Below, in pieces: positions 18,544 to 29,708 of a stretch of DNA of 64,000 nt. The notes beneath the pieces are model-generated. The model was not told the origin of the DNA, ran no database searches, and saw only the letters and a program-made list of their open reading frames with translations. The translations under genes were made by a program, and so were the position numbers. Source of the stretch: Candidatus Chlorobium masyuteum (GTDB taxonomy: Bacteria; Bacteroidota; Chlorobiia; Chlorobiales; Chlorobiaceae). Numbering within the stretch: the first letter of the stretch is position 1; the number at the start of each line of letters is the position of its first letter. The stretch covers positions 434,001-498,000 of the forward strand of contig NZ_JAAORA010000001.1 of assembly GCF_011601315.1 (NCBI RefSeq), read 5' to 3'.

Positions 18544-21500
18544 ATGCACGATAAAATCAGAATTGCCGCTATTGTCGGGATGGAGCAATGCAATCAGCGG
18601 GTATGGCGCGAGGTCACGGCTAAAATTTCCGCACATGCCGAATTGACCCAATGGACCGATCAGGACCTTGAGCATCAGAATCCTGAAACAGCTGAAGCCA
18701 TCCGCAATGCCGACTGCATTTTCACCACACTGATACAGTTCAAGGGACAGGCTGACTGGCTTCAGGAGCAGATCGAACAGTCAAAGGTGAAAACCATCTT
18801 TGCCTATGAGTCTATGCCTGAAGTGATGCAGATGACAAAAATAGGCAGTTATGTCGTCTCCGGAGACGGAAGCGGCATGCCCGATATCGTCAAGAAGGTT
18901 GCCAAGATGCTGGTAAAGGGACGCGATGAGGATGCACTTTACGGCTACATGAAGCTGCTGAAAATCATGCGCACCATGCTGCCCCTCATCCCGAAAAAGG
19001 CAAAGGATTTCAAGAACTGGATGCAGGTTTACACCTACTGGATGAACCCGACCACTGATAATCTGGCATCGATGTTCAACTACATCATGGCAGAGTACTT
19101 TGAGGCGGGAGTCAAGGTTGAAAAGGTGGTTGAAGTACCAACAATGGGCTTCTATCACCCGGATGCACCGGAATACCAGAAGGATCTCCACCACTACGAA
19201 AAATGGCTGCACAAGCATAAGAAAGGTTCTGACAAAAACAGAAACATCGGCCTCCTTTTTTTCCGCAAGCATCTGTTGCAGGAGAAGGAGTATATCGACA
19301 ATACAATCCGGGCTATTGAAGCAAAAGGGCTCAACCCCCTGCCGGTCTTTGTTATGGGTGTTGAGGGTCACGTTGCCGCAAGGGAGTGGTTTACCCACAA
19401 CAACATCGACATGCTCGTCAACATGATGGGTTTCGGCTTTGTGGGTGGCCCGGCAGGCGCAACAACACCTGGCGCATCATCAGCCGCACGTGACGAAATT
19501 CTGGGTAAAATCAATGCGCCATACGTTGTTTCACAGCCGCTCTTCATACAGGATGTGGCTTCATGGAAATCGCAGGGTGTTGTACCGCTTCAGTCAGCCA
19601 TGACCTACTCACTGCCGGAAATGGACGGTGCCGTATGCCCGGTTGTGCTCGGCGCCATCAAGGATGGCCGTCTTCAGACTGTTCCTGACCGCCTTGAACG
19701 GCTTGCAGGAATCGCCAAAAAGTTTTCCGAACTGCGTCAACTTCCAAACAAGGCGAAAAAAGTTGCTCTTGTAGTCTACGACTATCCGCCCGGCATGGGT
19801 AAAAAGGCCAGCGCTGCACTGCTTGATGTACCGAAAAGTATCTACAATATTCTGTTGACGCTACGTGCTGAAGGGTACAATGTCGGCGAACTGCCGGAAT
19901 CACCGGAAGCTCTGCTTGCGATGCTCGACAAAGCAACCGATTACGAAATTCAGGCACATGAGCAGGATTGCTTTGCTATTGACCGAGATACCTTCAACAG
20001 CATCACCAGCTCAAGAGAGCGCGAACGCATTGAAGGACGCTGGAGCGGTTTCCCCGGAGAGATCGGACCGATCAAGCCCGACAAACTCTTTATCGGCGGA
20101 CTCACGCTCGGTAACATCTTTATCGGTGTTCAGCCGCGCCTTGGTATCCAGGGTGACCCCATGCGCCTGCTCTTCGACAAGGAGAACACGCCGCACCATC
20201 AGTATATAGCCTTCTATCGCTGGATCAGCCGCGTCTTCGGCGCCAGTGCCATGGTGCATATCGGCATGCACGGCACGGCTGAGTGGATGCCCGGCCTTCA
20301 GCTCGGTGTAACCGGTGACTGCTGGTCTGACGCCCTGCTCGGTGAGGTACCGCACTTCTATATCTACCCGATCAATAACCCGAGCGAAGCCAACATCGCC
20401 AAGCGTCGCGGCTATGCCACCATGATTTCGCACAACATTCCTCCGCTTGCCAGAGCCGGCCTCTACAAGGAGTTGCCTGCTTTCAAAGAGATGCTCAATG
20501 ACTACCGCGAGCGCGGACTTGAAAAGATTGTGGATGTCGAAACCGAAGAGGTCATTCTCACCAAGGCGCAGCAGCTCAATCTGACTGATGACTGCCCGCG
20601 CATCGAGGGCGAAAGCTTCCAGGACTATATCAGCCGTCTCTACACCTACATGATGGAGCTTGAAGGACGCCTGATCTCCAACTCGCTGCACGTCTTTGGC
20701 GAAACACCGAAGCTTGAAACCCAGGTAACAACGATTACCGAATACCTGAAAGTACGCGGCAATGAAAAATCGCTGCCATCCATCATCATGCAGGCTATCG
20801 GTGAAGACAAACTCTTTGGCGATTATGCCTCGCTCGCAACCCGCGCCCGCAAGGGAGAACCGCAGGCCATGAAGGCCCGTGAACAGGTGGACGATCATAC
20901 ACGCGAGTTTATCCAGCAGACCATTTTCGGCCAGAGCAATCCGGCAACTGTCTTTAACGTGCTTACCGGCGGAGCAAAAATTTCGCAGGAGATGGGTGAA
21001 GCCATAAAAACCGCACTCCAGGAAGGAGTTGCTCTCAAGCGCGCGCTGGAGGACAACAGCAATGAGATGAAGGGATTCCTCCGCGCCCTTTGCGGCCAGT
21101 ATATCCCGTCGGGCTCAGGTGGTGATCTGGTGCGTGATGGAGCAGGGATTCTGCCGACCGGACGCAACATCCACGCCATTGACCCCTGGCGCATTCCTTC
21201 GGAACTGGCATTCAAGCGCGGAAGGCAGATTGCCGACTCCATTATCAACCGCCACGTCGAAGAGAACAACGGCGAGTACCCGGAAACTATTGCACAGGTG
21301 CTCTGGGGACTTGACACCATAAAGAGCAAGGGTGAAGCTGTAGCCGTCATCATTCATCTCATGGGAGCTGAACCGGCATACGATGCACAGGGCAAAATCA
21401 GCCACTACAGCCTCGTGCCTCTCGAAAAGCTCGGCCGTCCGAGAATCGATGTCCTGATCCAGATCAGCTCAATCTTCCGCGACACCTTCGGAGTCCTTGT

Positions 21501-22347
21501 CGATCACCTCGACAAACTGGTAAAGGATGCCGCAAAAGCCATAGAGCCGCATGAGATGAACCATATCAAAAAGCATGTGGATGCAGCACTCAAAGCGGGA
21601 AGTGATTTCGAGAGTGCAACCTCGCGTCTCTTCACCCAGGCACCCGGAGCTTACGGTTCACAGGTTGAGGAGCTTGTTGAAGATTCCGCATGGGAGTCCG
21701 AAGAGGATCTTGACAATATGTTCATCAAGCGCACCGGTTTTGCCTACGGCGGCAACCGTTACGGTGACCAGCAGACCGATATTCTCAAAGGTCTGCTCAG
21801 TACGGTTGACCGGGTTGTCCAGCAGGTTGACTCGGCAGAGTTCGGCATTACCGATATTGACCGCTACTTCTCCTCATCGGGAGCACTTCAGCTCTCTGCC
21901 CGACGCCGCAACCCGAAAGGCGACAATGTGAAACTGAACTACGTAGAGACCTTTACGGCCGATGTTAAAATCGACGATGCCGACAAGGCGCTCAAGGTGG
22001 AGTTCCGCAGCAAGCTGCTCAACCCGAAATGGTTTGAGACGATGCTGGAGCAGGGACACAGCGGAGCTACCGAAATCAGCAACCGGTTTACCTACATGCT
22101 GGGGTGGGACGCCGTCACCAAGGGCGTAGACGACTGGGTCTACAAGGAGGCTGCTGAAACCTACGCAATGGACCCGAAAATGCGTGAACGCCTGATGAAG
22201 GTCAATCCAAAAGCCTTCAAGAACATTGTTGGCCGTATGCTTGAAGCAAGCGGCCGAGGAATGTGGAGTGCCGATCCGGAGATGATCGAAAAACTTCAGG
22301 AGATCTACTCCGATCTCGAAGACCGTCTGGAAGGTATCGAGGTGTAA
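18544..22347 (+). CDS. bchS: Magnesium chelatase large (H-type) subunit, BchS-like
   Basis: The porphyrin-binding subunit of Mg chelatase inserts Mg into protoporphyrin IX with BchI and BchD. The 1267-residue protein has the N-terminal DUF3479-type domain (residues about 7-170) and the long CobN/Mg-chelatase domain, with landmarks NMMGFGFVGGPAG, YDYPPGMGKKASAAL, HIGMHGTAEWMPG (conserved His/Glu), YPINNPSEANIAKRRGYATM, GRNIHAIDPWRIPS and KSKGEAVAVIIHLMG. Green sulfur bacteria have three H-type subunits (BchH, BchS, BchT). This copy is called BchS because the other copy, at 23272, is the one adjoining bchM and bchE, the order recalled from Chlorobaculum tepidum. Literature links BchS to high BChl c output. 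It is a single-gene unit, closed by a strong terminator. Confidence 0.9.
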   Translation: MHDKIRIAAIVGMEQCNQRVWREVTAKISAHAELTQWTDQDLEHQNPETAEAIRNADCIFTTLIQFKGQADWLQEQIEQSKVKTIFAYESMPEVMQMTKIGSYVVSGDGSGMPDIVKKVAKMLVKGRDEDALYGYMKLLKIMRTMLPLIPKKAKDFKNWMQVYTYWMNPTTDNLASMFNYIMAEYFEAGVKVEKVVEVPTMGFYHPDAPEYQKDLHHYEKWLHKHKKGSDKNRNIGLLFFRKHLLQEKEYIDNTIRAIEAKGLNPLPVFVMGVEGHVAAREWFTHNNIDMLVNMMGFGFVGGPAGATTPGASSAARDEILGKINAPYVVSQPLFIQDVASWKSQGVVPLQSAMTYSLPEMDGAVCPVVLGAIKDGRLQTVPDRLERLAGIAKKFSELRQLPNKAKKVALVVYDYPPGMGKKASAALLDVPKSIYNILLTLRAEGYNVGELPESPEALLAMLDKATDYEIQAHEQDCFAIDRDTFNSITSSRERERIEGRWSGFPGEIGPIKPDKLFIGGLTLGNIFIGVQPRLGIQGDPMRLLFDKENTPHHQYIAFYRWISRVFGASAMVHIGMHGTAEWMPGLQLGVTGDCWSDALLGEVPHFYIYPINNPSEANIAKRRGYATMISHNIPPLARAGLYKELPAFKEMLNDYRERGLEKIVDVETEEVILTKAQQLNLTDDCPRIEGESFQDYISRLYTYMMELEGRLISNSLHVFGETPKLETQVTTITEYLKVRGNEKSLPSIIMQAIGEDKLFGDYASLATRARKGEPQAMKAREQVDDHTREFIQQTIFGQSNPATVFNVLTGGAKISQEMGEAIKTALQEGVALKRALEDNSNEMKGFLRALCGQYIPSGSGGDLVRDGAGILPTGRNIHAIDPWRIPSELAFKRGRQIADSIINRHVEENNGEYPETIAQVLWGLDTIKSKGEAVAVIIHLMGAEPAYDAQGKISHYSLVPLEKLGRPRIDVLIQISSIFRDTFGVLVDHLDKLVKDAAKAIEPHEMNHIKKHVDAALKAGSDFESATSRLFTQAPGAYGSQVEELVEDSAWESEEDLDNMFIKRTGFAYGGNRYGDQQTDILKGLLSTVDRVVQQVDSAEFGITDIDRYFSSSGALQLSARRRNPKGDNVKLNYVETFTADVKIDDADKALKVEFRSKLLNPKWFETMLEQGHSGATEISNRFTYMLGWDAVTKGVDDWVYKEAAETYAMDPKMRERLMKVNPKAFKNIVGRMLEASGRGMWSADPEMIEKLQEIYSDLEDRLEGIEV

Positions 22348-22368
22348 GCCGCATTACACAAAGATCAT

Positions 22369-22410
22369 TAAAACAAAAAAGCACGGTTTACCCCGTGCTT
22401 TTTTGTTTTA
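22369..22410. terminator. Strong bidirectional terminator after bchS
   Basis: Perfect 18-bp stem, 22369-22386 with 22393-22410, six-base loop, with A/T-rich outer halves that give U-tracts in both directions. It isolates bchS from bchH. Confidence 0.95.
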
Positions 22411-23271
22411 ATGAAAGAGAAGTGGACGAAGAAATGGTAGACTCTAATGGACAGAGTGGACAAGAGTAAAAAGATTTTGCATAGCGGCGGAGGCCGGGAA
22501 TTACAGCACCTCTATGACTTACAGGACTTATGGGAGATTGAAGATCCTGAAAGAAGGTTTAGCTTGAATTGATTGGTTGCACTGATAATTCTCTTCGTCG
22601 TTGAAGTCACTGCTGTCCTTTACAATCCTTGTCTTTTTAGACAAATCTTCTCAGCACCCGGCACTCCTGAGAAAGCCTGTTTCTTTATTATCAGGCCTTT
22701 TGGTATATTACTTCTAAAACAACCCCTATGAACAAAAGGCACTGCAATATAGCACGCAACATCTGGCGTTCAATTGAGGTGTTCCTCTTCTTCGTAGTCT
22801 CCGTTGTCGGCTTTAACCTGCTTGTCAAGACTTCGTCACTAAACTCCAAGTCAAAAACGAACTCTCTCTCTGAGGGTATTGTAGCTTCCGGAGATCGTTC
22901 ACTTCCCGGTATTTCACTGCCCCCTGGTTTTGGAATTGATCGTCTGAGCGGGTTATTAAACGTTTCTCTCGGTTCAGAGAGATCCCATCCTTCGTTTCCC
23001 GGATTCACTTCCATACTGCATATCCCTTATCATACCCTTCAGAGCTGCATCCATATCCTGAATAACCGGATAGTTTCAACACCTTCATATCTCGGTAAAC
23101 CCTCCAACCTCTTCCAGCAGAATCGAATCCTGCTGATCTGATACCTCTTTACGCTCCCAGCTCTTCAGCTGCCATTGCAGCTATCTGAAAAGAGTAACGC
23201 TTCACGATGCCGGACACCTCAAAAGAGGGTGGAAGCGTTTGGCAATCACGTTCTATAAAGAGGTTTACCCT
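22411..23271. other. Gene-poor spacer of 0.86 kb between bchS and bchH
   Basis: No convincing gene. It contains a GTGGAC element (22422-22461), a degenerate ACAGGACTTAT sequence (about 22512-22531), a partial TCTCTTCGTCGTT repeat (22590-22602) and open frames on both strands without family signatures. The frame on plus 22728-23141 begins with a possible membrane helix but has no Shine-Dalgarno site or recognisable domain. Decayed sequence is the simplest reading; the promoter of bchH must lie here. Confidence 0.55.
22422..22461 (+). repeat. GTGGAC element, copy A
   Basis: Four GTGGAC-like hexamers (GTGGAC, GTAGAC, ATGGAC, GTGGAC) starting at 22422, 22437, 22447 and 22456. Between the first two is GAAGAAATG, also found in the copies at 42669 (inverted) and 54862. 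Confidence 0.75.
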
Positions 23272-26200
23272 ATGCGTTTTGTATTTCTGACCATGGAAGC
23301 CACCAATAACAGCACCCTCAAAGCGGCTGCCGGTGAGCTTAACAGGAAGTTCCAACTCGATCTGGAGGTTTCAGTCTTCAGTCTCGGACTCCATAACAGC
23401 GTTAAACTCTGGGAAACGCTTGAAACAGCCTTGCCAAATGCCGATTTCGTGTTTGGTTCAATGCTCTTCAGCGAGGATATTGTTCGACCCCTCGAAAAGA
23501 TGCTGAACACACTCTCATGCCCGGTGTGCATGATAACAAGCAATCCCGCCCTGGTTTCCCAGACCAGGCTCGGTCGTTTTTCGCTTCGCAAACAAAAAAA
23601 GGATGAGTCGAAGGAAACCGGGATATTCCAGCAATGGGCGGCTAAGCTGAAACCAAAACAGAGCCACGGTGAGAGCCAGCGCCAGCTGGCACTCGTAAGA
23701 AGCGTGAGCAAAATCATGAAGCACATCCCTGGGAAGGCTCGTGATATCCATACCTTTATTGCTGCACATCAGTTCTGGCTGAATGGTTCACAGGAGAATC
23801 TGGAACGCTTTCTCTCTCTTCTGGTTGACCGGTATGCTCCCGGATGGAAAGGGAAACTGCCGCAGGAGGATCCGCTCTTTTATCCCGATGCTGCCATCTG
23901 CCATCCCGAAGCGCCCGAACCATTTTTTACGGCTTCCAAATTTCTCGACTGGCAGCAAAAAAAGAGACCGGAGCTCAAGCTCGGTCCTGTAGCAATCCTT
24001 GCCATGCGATCAACCGTACTGAGTAAAAACACGGCGCACCTCGATGCTCTGGTTCGATCGTTTGAGAGGAAAGGGATCAACAGCTTTATCGCCTACAGCG
24101 GCGGGCTGGATTTTCGCCCGGCACTCGAACAGTTTTTCAATCCTGAAACACCCGGTTCACTGAAACCCTCACTGCTGGTAAACGCCACAGGATTTTCTCT
24201 TGTAGGGGGGCCTGCTGAAACAAAGGCTGCTGAGGCGGTTGCCGTGCTGAAAAAACTTGATATCCCCTGCTTCAATCTCATACCGCTCTCTTTTCAGCCC
24301 ATCGAGCAGTGGCGTGAAAGCATGCTTGGCCTGACCCCACTGCAGACCGCACTGAGTGTAGCTGTGCCTGAACTGGACGGCACCATAGAGCCACAGGTCT
24401 ATGCCGGTACAGAAACCGGAAGTGAGCAGACCGTTCCGCTTGTGCAGGAGATAGAGATCATTTCCCGCAGAGTCCAGCGACTGCTTAAACTTCAGCAGTC
24501 ACCGCTGGCCGACAAAAAAATTGCTGTCGTTCTCTTCAATTTTCCGCCAAATCTCGGCAATGCAGGAACGGCTGCCTATCTCAATGTTTTCGAAAGCCTG
24601 CACCGCCTGCTCCTCGAAATGAACGCGGCAGGATATACCGTAGAGGTACCGGAAAGCGCTGAAGCGCTTAAAGATCTGCTGCTTGAGGGGAACCGGCTCA
24701 TCTACGGCACTGACGGAAATGTGGAAGCCCATCTCCCCCTGGAAGAGTACCGAAGGCTCTTTCCGGCCTATGAGCGTATTGAGCCCTTCTGGGGCGACGC
24801 TCCGGGCGAAATTCTTAACGACAAAGTCCGTTTCCATATTCTCGGCTGCTCACTCGGCAATATCTTTATCGGTCAGCAGCCAAGTTTCGGTTACGAACGC
24901 GACCCGATGCGTCTTCTCATGGCCAAAGACGCAGCTCCGAACCATGCCTTTTCCGCCTTCTACACCTGGCTTGAACACGTTTTCAATGCTGATGCGGTTC
25001 TTCACTTCGGTACCCATGGAGCTCTTGAGTTCATGCCCGGCAAGCAGACCGGTCTTTCAGCCGCATGCTGGCCAAAACAACTGATCGGCTCTCTGCCGAA
25101 CTTCTACTGCTACTCTGTCAATAATCCAAGCGAAGGTGCAATTGCCAAACGCCGGGGATTTGCCACCCTATTGAGTTACCTCTCCCCTCCGCTTGAACAT
25201 GCCGGTCTCTACAAGGATTTGCGAAAGCTGAAGGATCTGGCTGCTGCTTTCCGCACGGCATCTTCCGATGAGCTGCTTCTTGAGATCAGGGAGCTGGCTG
25301 CCGCTCTTGAGCTCGACACCGCCGTGAATGAGTCAGAGACCGGGGAGTATATCACGCGGCTGCAAAGTGAACTCTACACCATAGAGGAACGGATGATTCC
25401 GCTCGGATTGCACATCATGGGTGAAGCGCAGGCACCAAACAGCCTCATTGATCATCTCACGCTTCTCTCGGCACACAGCCGCCCCGAACTTGACGGGATT
25501 TCACTCAACGAACTGATCTGCCGTCACCTGCACTATGACTTCCATCAACTGCAGGATCTTATGGGAAGTGACCGGGATGCACAGGTAAAATGGCAGGAAG
25601 TATCAGCAATCGCCCGTGAAGCAGTCAGGCTCTTTATAGGACATCTTGATCCTGAAAACCACCCCGATCTGCCTATAGCAAGGCTGCTTGAAGGAAGCCT
25701 TGCTGTCAGAATCACGGACGCTGATAACTATCTTCGTCGTGAAACCGGTATCAAGCCCGCAGAACTCCATCGCCTGTGGCACTTCCTGAACACAGTACTG
25801 ATACATCTTGCCGACAACCGGGAACTCAAGGCTGTGCTGCACGCCCTTGAGGGAAAATTCACCCCTCCATCTCCCGGCAATGATCTGGTTCGCAATCCGG
25901 AGATCGTTCCGACAGGCCGTAACATTCACAGTCTCGACCCATACACGATCCCCTCCTCGTTTGCACAGCAGAGCGGGAAACGGCTTGCTGAAGAACTCCT
26001 TCTTCACTACCGGGAGGAGAGTGGCGAGCTGCCGGAATCCATCGCCCTGATCCTCTGGGGAACGGATAACCTCAAAAGTGATGGCGAGGGTATTGCCCAG
26101 GCACTCTCACTCATGGGAGTAAAAACCAAAACCGATGAACTGGGCAAGATCAGCGATGTCGAACTCATTCCCCTCAGCGAACTTGGTCGCCCGCGCATTG

Positions 26201-27102
26201 ATGTCGTCATAACCATCAGCGGTATTTTCCGCGATCTGCTCTCCTTGCAGGTTCGATTGCTCGACAGGGCGGCACGGATGGCCGCGGCAGCAGATGAGCC
26301 GGAAGAGATGAACTTCATACGCAAGCATGTGCTGGCGGAGATGCAGGAGAGTGCATGCTCCTTTGAGGAGGCCTCGAACAGGGTCTATTCGAACGCTCCC
26401 GGAAGCTACGGTGCAAATGTCAATCACCTGGTGGAGAGCAGCAGCTGGGAGGAGGAGAACCAGCTTGCCGATGCCTTCGTCAGTCGCAAAAGTTTTGCCG
26501 TAACCCCGGCCGGAGAGTGGCAGGAGTGCCCTCAGGCCCTTCGCGCCGCACTGAAACATGTGACCCTCACTTTCCAGAATATTGACAGCTATGAAATCGG
26601 TATTTCTGATATTGATCATTATTATGAGTATCTTGGCGGAGTTTCAAAAACCGTGGAGCAGCTGAGTAAGGCAAAACCGAAGGTGATGGTGGGCGATATC
26701 AACGGTACGGGTAAAAAGCAGAGAATCTGTTCGCTTGAAAAAATGGTCTCGCTTGAAGCCCGCACCAAGCTGCTCAACCCGAAATGGTACGATGCCATGC
26801 TGGAACACGGTTATGAGGGAGTTCGTGAGATTGAGTCCCATCTCAGCAACACCTATGGATGGAGTGCTACGGCGTCAGCAGTAAAAAACTGGACTTACGA
26901 TCAGTTCAGTGAAACATTCCTCCAGGATAAAGCCATGCTGGAACGCCTTACAGCTCTTAATCCGCATGCCACCATATCGATGACCCGGAGGCTGCTTGAG
27001 GCGCACTCTCGTGGATTCTGGGAAGCAGACGAGGGAACGATCGAGGAGCTGCAGGAGCTCTATGCAGACCTTGAAACAAGAATCGAAGGGGCTCATCAGT
27101 GA
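23272..27102 (+). CDS. bchH: Magnesium chelatase large subunit BchH
   Basis: A 1276-residue paralogue of the subunit at 18544, with the same domain order: N-terminal DUF3479-type domain, then CobN/Mg-chelatase domain. Landmarks are [76 protein letters not shown] and [15 protein letters not shown]. It is clearly diverged from the first copy along its whole length, so the two are not a recent duplication. The ATG at 23272 is chosen because AGAGG precedes it by eight bases and it gives [14 protein letters not shown]; a TTG frame start at 23239 is possible but unneeded. bchM follows after 49 bases and bchE after that, matching the Chlorobi order bchH-bchM-bchE. Confidence 0.92.
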   Translation: MRFVFLTMEATNNSTLKAAAGELNRKFQLDLEVSVFSLGLHNSVKLWETLETALPNADFVFGSMLFSEDIVRPLEKMLNTLSCPVCMITSNPALVSQTRLGRFSLRKQKKDESKETGIFQQWAAKLKPKQSHGESQRQLALVRSVSKIMKHIPGKARDIHTFIAAHQFWLNGSQENLERFLSLLVDRYAPGWKGKLPQEDPLFYPDAAICHPEAPEPFFTASKFLDWQQKKRPELKLGPVAILAMRSTVLSKNTAHLDALVRSFERKGINSFIAYSGGLDFRPALEQFFNPETPGSLKPSLLVNATGFSLVGGPAETKAAEAVAVLKKLDIPCFNLIPLSFQPIEQWRESMLGLTPLQTALSVAVPELDGTIEPQVYAGTETGSEQTVPLVQEIEIISRRVQRLLKLQQSPLADKKIAVVLFNFPPNLGNAGTAAYLNVFESLHRLLLEMNAAGYTVEVPESAEALKDLLLEGNRLIYGTDGNVEAHLPLEEYRRLFPAYERIEPFWGDAPGEILNDKVRFHILGCSLGNIFIGQQPSFGYERDPMRLLMAKDAAPNHAFSAFYTWLEHVFNADAVLHFGTHGALEFMPGKQTGLSAACWPKQLIGSLPNFYCYSVNNPSEGAIAKRRGFATLLSYLSPPLEHAGLYKDLRKLKDLAAAFRTASSDELLLEIRELAAALELDTAVNESETGEYITRLQSELYTIEERMIPLGLHIMGEAQAPNSLIDHLTLLSAHSRPELDGISLNELICRHLHYDFHQLQDLMGSDRDAQVKWQEVSAIAREAVRLFIGHLDPENHPDLPIARLLEGSLAVRITDADNYLRRETGIKPAELHRLWHFLNTVLIHLADNRELKAVLHALEGKFTPPSPGNDLVRNPEIVPTGRNIHSLDPYTIPSSFAQQSGKRLAEELLLHYREESGELPESIALILWGTDNLKSDGEGIAQALSLMGVKTKTDELGKISDVELIPLSELGRPRIDVVITISGIFRDLLSLQVRLLDRAARMAAAADEPEEMNFIRKHVLAEMQESACSFEEASNRVYSNAPGSYGANVNHLVESSSWEEENQLADAFVSRKSFAVTPAGEWQECPQALRAALKHVTLTFQNIDSYEIGISDIDHYYEYLGGVSKTVEQLSKAKPKVMVGDINGTGKKQRICSLEKMVSLEARTKLLNPKWYDAMLEHGYEGVREIESHLSNTYGWSATASAVKNWTYDQFSETFLQDKAMLERLTALNPHATISMTRRLLEAHSRGFWEADEGTIEELQELYADLETRIEGAHQ

Positions 27103-27151
27103 GTGCCTGCAACTTTTATTAACTACATCACGAAACATCAAAACTTTTACC

Positions 27152-27850
27152 ATGAGCAGTTCCTCTTTCAATGCTGAAGAGCACAAAAAAATGCTCCGTT
27201 CGTATTTCAATGGGCAGGGCTTCCAGCGCTGGGCCTCCATATACGGAGATGACAAACTCTCCTCCGTACGCAATACCGTCCGTCAGGGGCATGCGGTCAT
27301 GATGGACAAGGCATTTGACTGGTTGCAGAAACTTGGACTGCCGAAAGGAGCAACCGTGCTTGATGCAGGATGCGGTACAGGACTTTTCAGCATCAGACTT
27401 GCAAAAGCCGGTTATAAGGTAAAGTCGGTAGATATAGCCTCGCAGATGGTAGGAAAGGCAAAAGAGGAGGCCATAAAGCAGGGTGTCGACAGAAACATCG
27501 AGTTTGAAGTCAATACCATTGAATCGGTCAGCGGCACCTATGATGCTGTGGTCTGTTTTGACGTGCTGATCCATTACCCTGCAGAAGGATTTGCCGAGGC
27601 CTTCCGGAATCTGAGCAGCCTGACAAAAGGGTCGGTTATTTTCACCTACGCTCCCTATAACAATATTCTTGCTTTCCAGCACTGGATCGGAGGCTACTTC
27701 CCAAAAAAGGAAAGGAGAACAACCATCCAGATGATCCGCGATGAGGAGATGCAACGGGCAATGGAAAAAGCCGGCATGCAGGTGAAAAGTCGCGAAAAGA
27801 TCAGTTTTGGTTTTTATCACACCATGCTGATGAATGCATCTCACAAGTAG
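27152..27850 (+). CDS. bchM: Magnesium protoporphyrin IX methyltransferase
   Basis: Methylates the C13 propionate of Mg-protoporphyrin IX with SAM, the step after Mg insertion. The 232-residue protein has the class I methyltransferase motif [17 protein letters not shown], acidic motif [11 protein letters not shown], and the BchM-specific [11 protein letters not shown] and [18 protein letters not shown]. The reading frame extends upstream into bchH, but ATG 27152 gives [19 protein letters not shown], the expected N-terminus. Directly behind bchH, as expected from the reported activation of BchM by the H subunit. Confidence 0.96.
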   Translation: MSSSSFNAEEHKKMLRSYFNGQGFQRWASIYGDDKLSSVRNTVRQGHAVMMDKAFDWLQKLGLPKGATVLDAGCGTGLFSIRLAKAGYKVKSVDIASQMVGKAKEEAIKQGVDRNIEFEVNTIESVSGTYDAVVCFDVLIHYPAEGFAEAFRNLSSLTKGSVIFTYAPYNNILAFQHWIGGYFPKKERRTTIQMIRDEEMQRAMEKAGMQVKSREKISFGFYHTMLMNASHK

Positions 27851-27997
27851 AAGAGGTTTATGTTAAAACCATAAGAGATTTTTCCAAATAAATTGTAAAT
27901 TAAAAGTCAAGGGATTTTTTTCTGGCAGATCGGCGTTCCCGTTACCGCGTAAAGAGATTCCTATTTTGTAAAAAACATATCTGGAGGGTGAAGACTG

Positions 27998-29638
27998 ATG
28001 AAAATACTGATGGTTCAGCCAAATTATCATTCAGGTGGAGCTGAAATTGCAGGTAACTGGACGCCAAGCTGGGTCGCCTATATCGGCGGCGCCCTGAAAC
28101 AGGCAGGATTTGACCAGGTGCGCTTCGTTGACGCCATGGCCGACAATCTTGAAGACGATCAGATTGAAGAGATCATCAGAAAAAACAAGCCTGATGTTGT
28201 GATGGCCACCAATATTACCCCATCTATCTTCAAGGCACAGGATATCATGAAGGTCGCCAAAAAGGTCGACCCGAAGATCAGAACCATCATGGGTGGTATT
28301 CATTCCACCTTCATGTACCCGCAGGTACTGAGCGAGGCACCGGAAACCGACTACGTGGTACGAGGTGAAGGCGAAGAGGTAACCGTCAACCTCATCAGAG
28401 AGATTGCCGCCGGTACCGACAGAGAGAACCGTGCAAACATCACCGGTATCGCCTATCTTGATGACGAGGGCAAGGTGTTTGCAACCGCAGCACATCCGGT
28501 AATCGAGGACCTCGATACCCTTACCCCCGACTGGAGTCTCTACGACTGGGATAAATATATCTACACCCCGCTCAACTGCCGTCTTGCTGTACCGAACTTC
28601 GCAAGAGGATGTCCCTTTACCTGTACCTTCTGCTCACAGTGGCAGTTCTGGCGCCGGTACCGTGCACGCAGCCCGAAACTTTTTGTTGACGAAATCGAGG
28701 TGCTGGTCAAAAAATATAACGTTGGATTTTTTATCCTTGCCGACGAAGAGCCGACCATCAACAAGCAGAAGTTCGTTTCACTCTGTCAGGAGTTGATCGA
28801 CCGCAAACTCAACGTCTCCTGGGGTATCAACACCCGCGTGACCGACATCATGCGTGATGCCGACCTGCTTCCCTTCTTCCGCAAGGCGGGCCTTGTGCAC
28901 GTCTCGCTTGGAACCGAGGCTGCAAGCCAGATGAACCTGAACCGGTTCCGTAAAGAGACAACCATTGAGGAGAACAAGTATGCCATCAAACTGCTTCAGA
29001 AAAACGGTATTGTAGCCGAAGCGCAGTTTGTGATGGGACTTGAGCATGAAACTCCCGAGACCATTGAGGAGACCTACCAGCTCTGCAAGGACTGGGATCC
29101 CGATATGGCAAACTGGACCATCTACACTCCATGGCCATTCTCCGATCTGTTCAAGGAACTTGGCGACAGGGTTGAGGTTCGCGACTACTCCAAGTATAAC
29201 TTCGTTACGCCGATCATCAAGCCGGATAACATGGAGCGTGAAGATGTGCTCAAGGGCGTTCTGAAATCGTATGCACGGTTCTATGCCCGCAAAACCTTCT
29301 TCAGCTACCCCTGGATCAAGGACCCCTATGTGCGCAAGTACATGCTCGGATGCCTGAAGGCTTTTGCGCAAACCACCATTACCAAGCGTTTCTACGATAT
29401 CGACCGCGTCAAGACCAAGAACAACAAGATTGAAATCGATCTTGGATTTGACAAGTCAAGAATCCTGACACAGAATGAGGTCAAAAACCTCAAGGAACTG
29501 CGTCCGGAGATGGTTGCCGACATGAGCTTCGGTCTCAAGGAGGCTGGCTATCAGCGTGAGCATGACGAGCATAACTGGGATGAGTTCGATGAAACCACCA
29601 TCAAGGACCGCACCTCATCAACCGTGCGCAACTGCTGA
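27998..29638 (+). CDS. bchE: Anaerobic Mg-protoporphyrin IX monomethyl ester cyclase
   Basis: Builds the isocyclic ring E using water oxygen, through radical SAM and cobalamin chemistry, in organisms living without oxygen. The 546-residue protein has an N-terminal B12-binding-type domain (about 1-140, MKILMVQPNYHSGGAE, MGGIHSTFMYP, VVRGEGEE) without the classical DxHxxG motif, then a radical SAM core with cluster cysteines C205, C209 and C212 in ARGCPFTCTFC, and a BchE-type C-terminal domain. GGAGG lies 10 bases before the ATG. It follows bchM by 147 bases and ends at a bidirectional terminator. Confidence 0.95.
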   Translation: MKILMVQPNYHSGGAEIAGNWTPSWVAYIGGALKQAGFDQVRFVDAMADNLEDDQIEEIIRKNKPDVVMATNITPSIFKAQDIMKVAKKVDPKIRTIMGGIHSTFMYPQVLSEAPETDYVVRGEGEEVTVNLIREIAAGTDRENRANITGIAYLDDEGKVFATAAHPVIEDLDTLTPDWSLYDWDKYIYTPLNCRLAVPNFARGCPFTCTFCSQWQFWRRYRARSPKLFVDEIEVLVKKYNVGFFILADEEPTINKQKFVSLCQELIDRKLNVSWGINTRVTDIMRDADLLPFFRKAGLVHVSLGTEAASQMNLNRFRKETTIEENKYAIKLLQKNGIVAEAQFVMGLEHETPETIEETYQLCKDWDPDMANWTIYTPWPFSDLFKELGDRVEVRDYSKYNFVTPIIKPDNMEREDVLKGVLKSYARFYARKTFFSYPWIKDPYVRKYMLGCLKAFAQTTITKRFYDIDRVKTKNNKIEIDLGFDKSRILTQNEVKNLKELRPEMVADMSFGLKEAGYQREHDEHNWDEFDETTIKDRTSSTVRNC

Positions 29639-29660
29639 TTCATTCCTGACCGGTTACAAC

Positions 29661-29691
29661 AAAAAAACCCTCCACTCCGGAGGGTTTTTTT
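29661..29691. terminator. Bidirectional terminator between bchE and hsp20
   Basis: Perfect 13-bp stem (29661-29673 with 29679-29691), five-base loop, A-run and T-run at the outer ends. It serves the convergent genes bchE (+) and the hsp20 gene (-). Confidence 0.95.
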
Positions 29692-29708
29692 GTTACACAT
29701 GCTGTTTC

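Noticed and set aside
23100-23140. A tRNA-like GAATCGAATCCTGC stretch
   Set aside because: The flanking bases do not form acceptor, D or anticodon stems.
22728-23141. A 137-codon plus-strand frame starting with a hydrophobic segment, between bchS and bchH
   Set aside because: No Shine-Dalgarno site, no recognisable domain, and an equally long minus-strand frame overlaps it; more likely non-coding or decayed.
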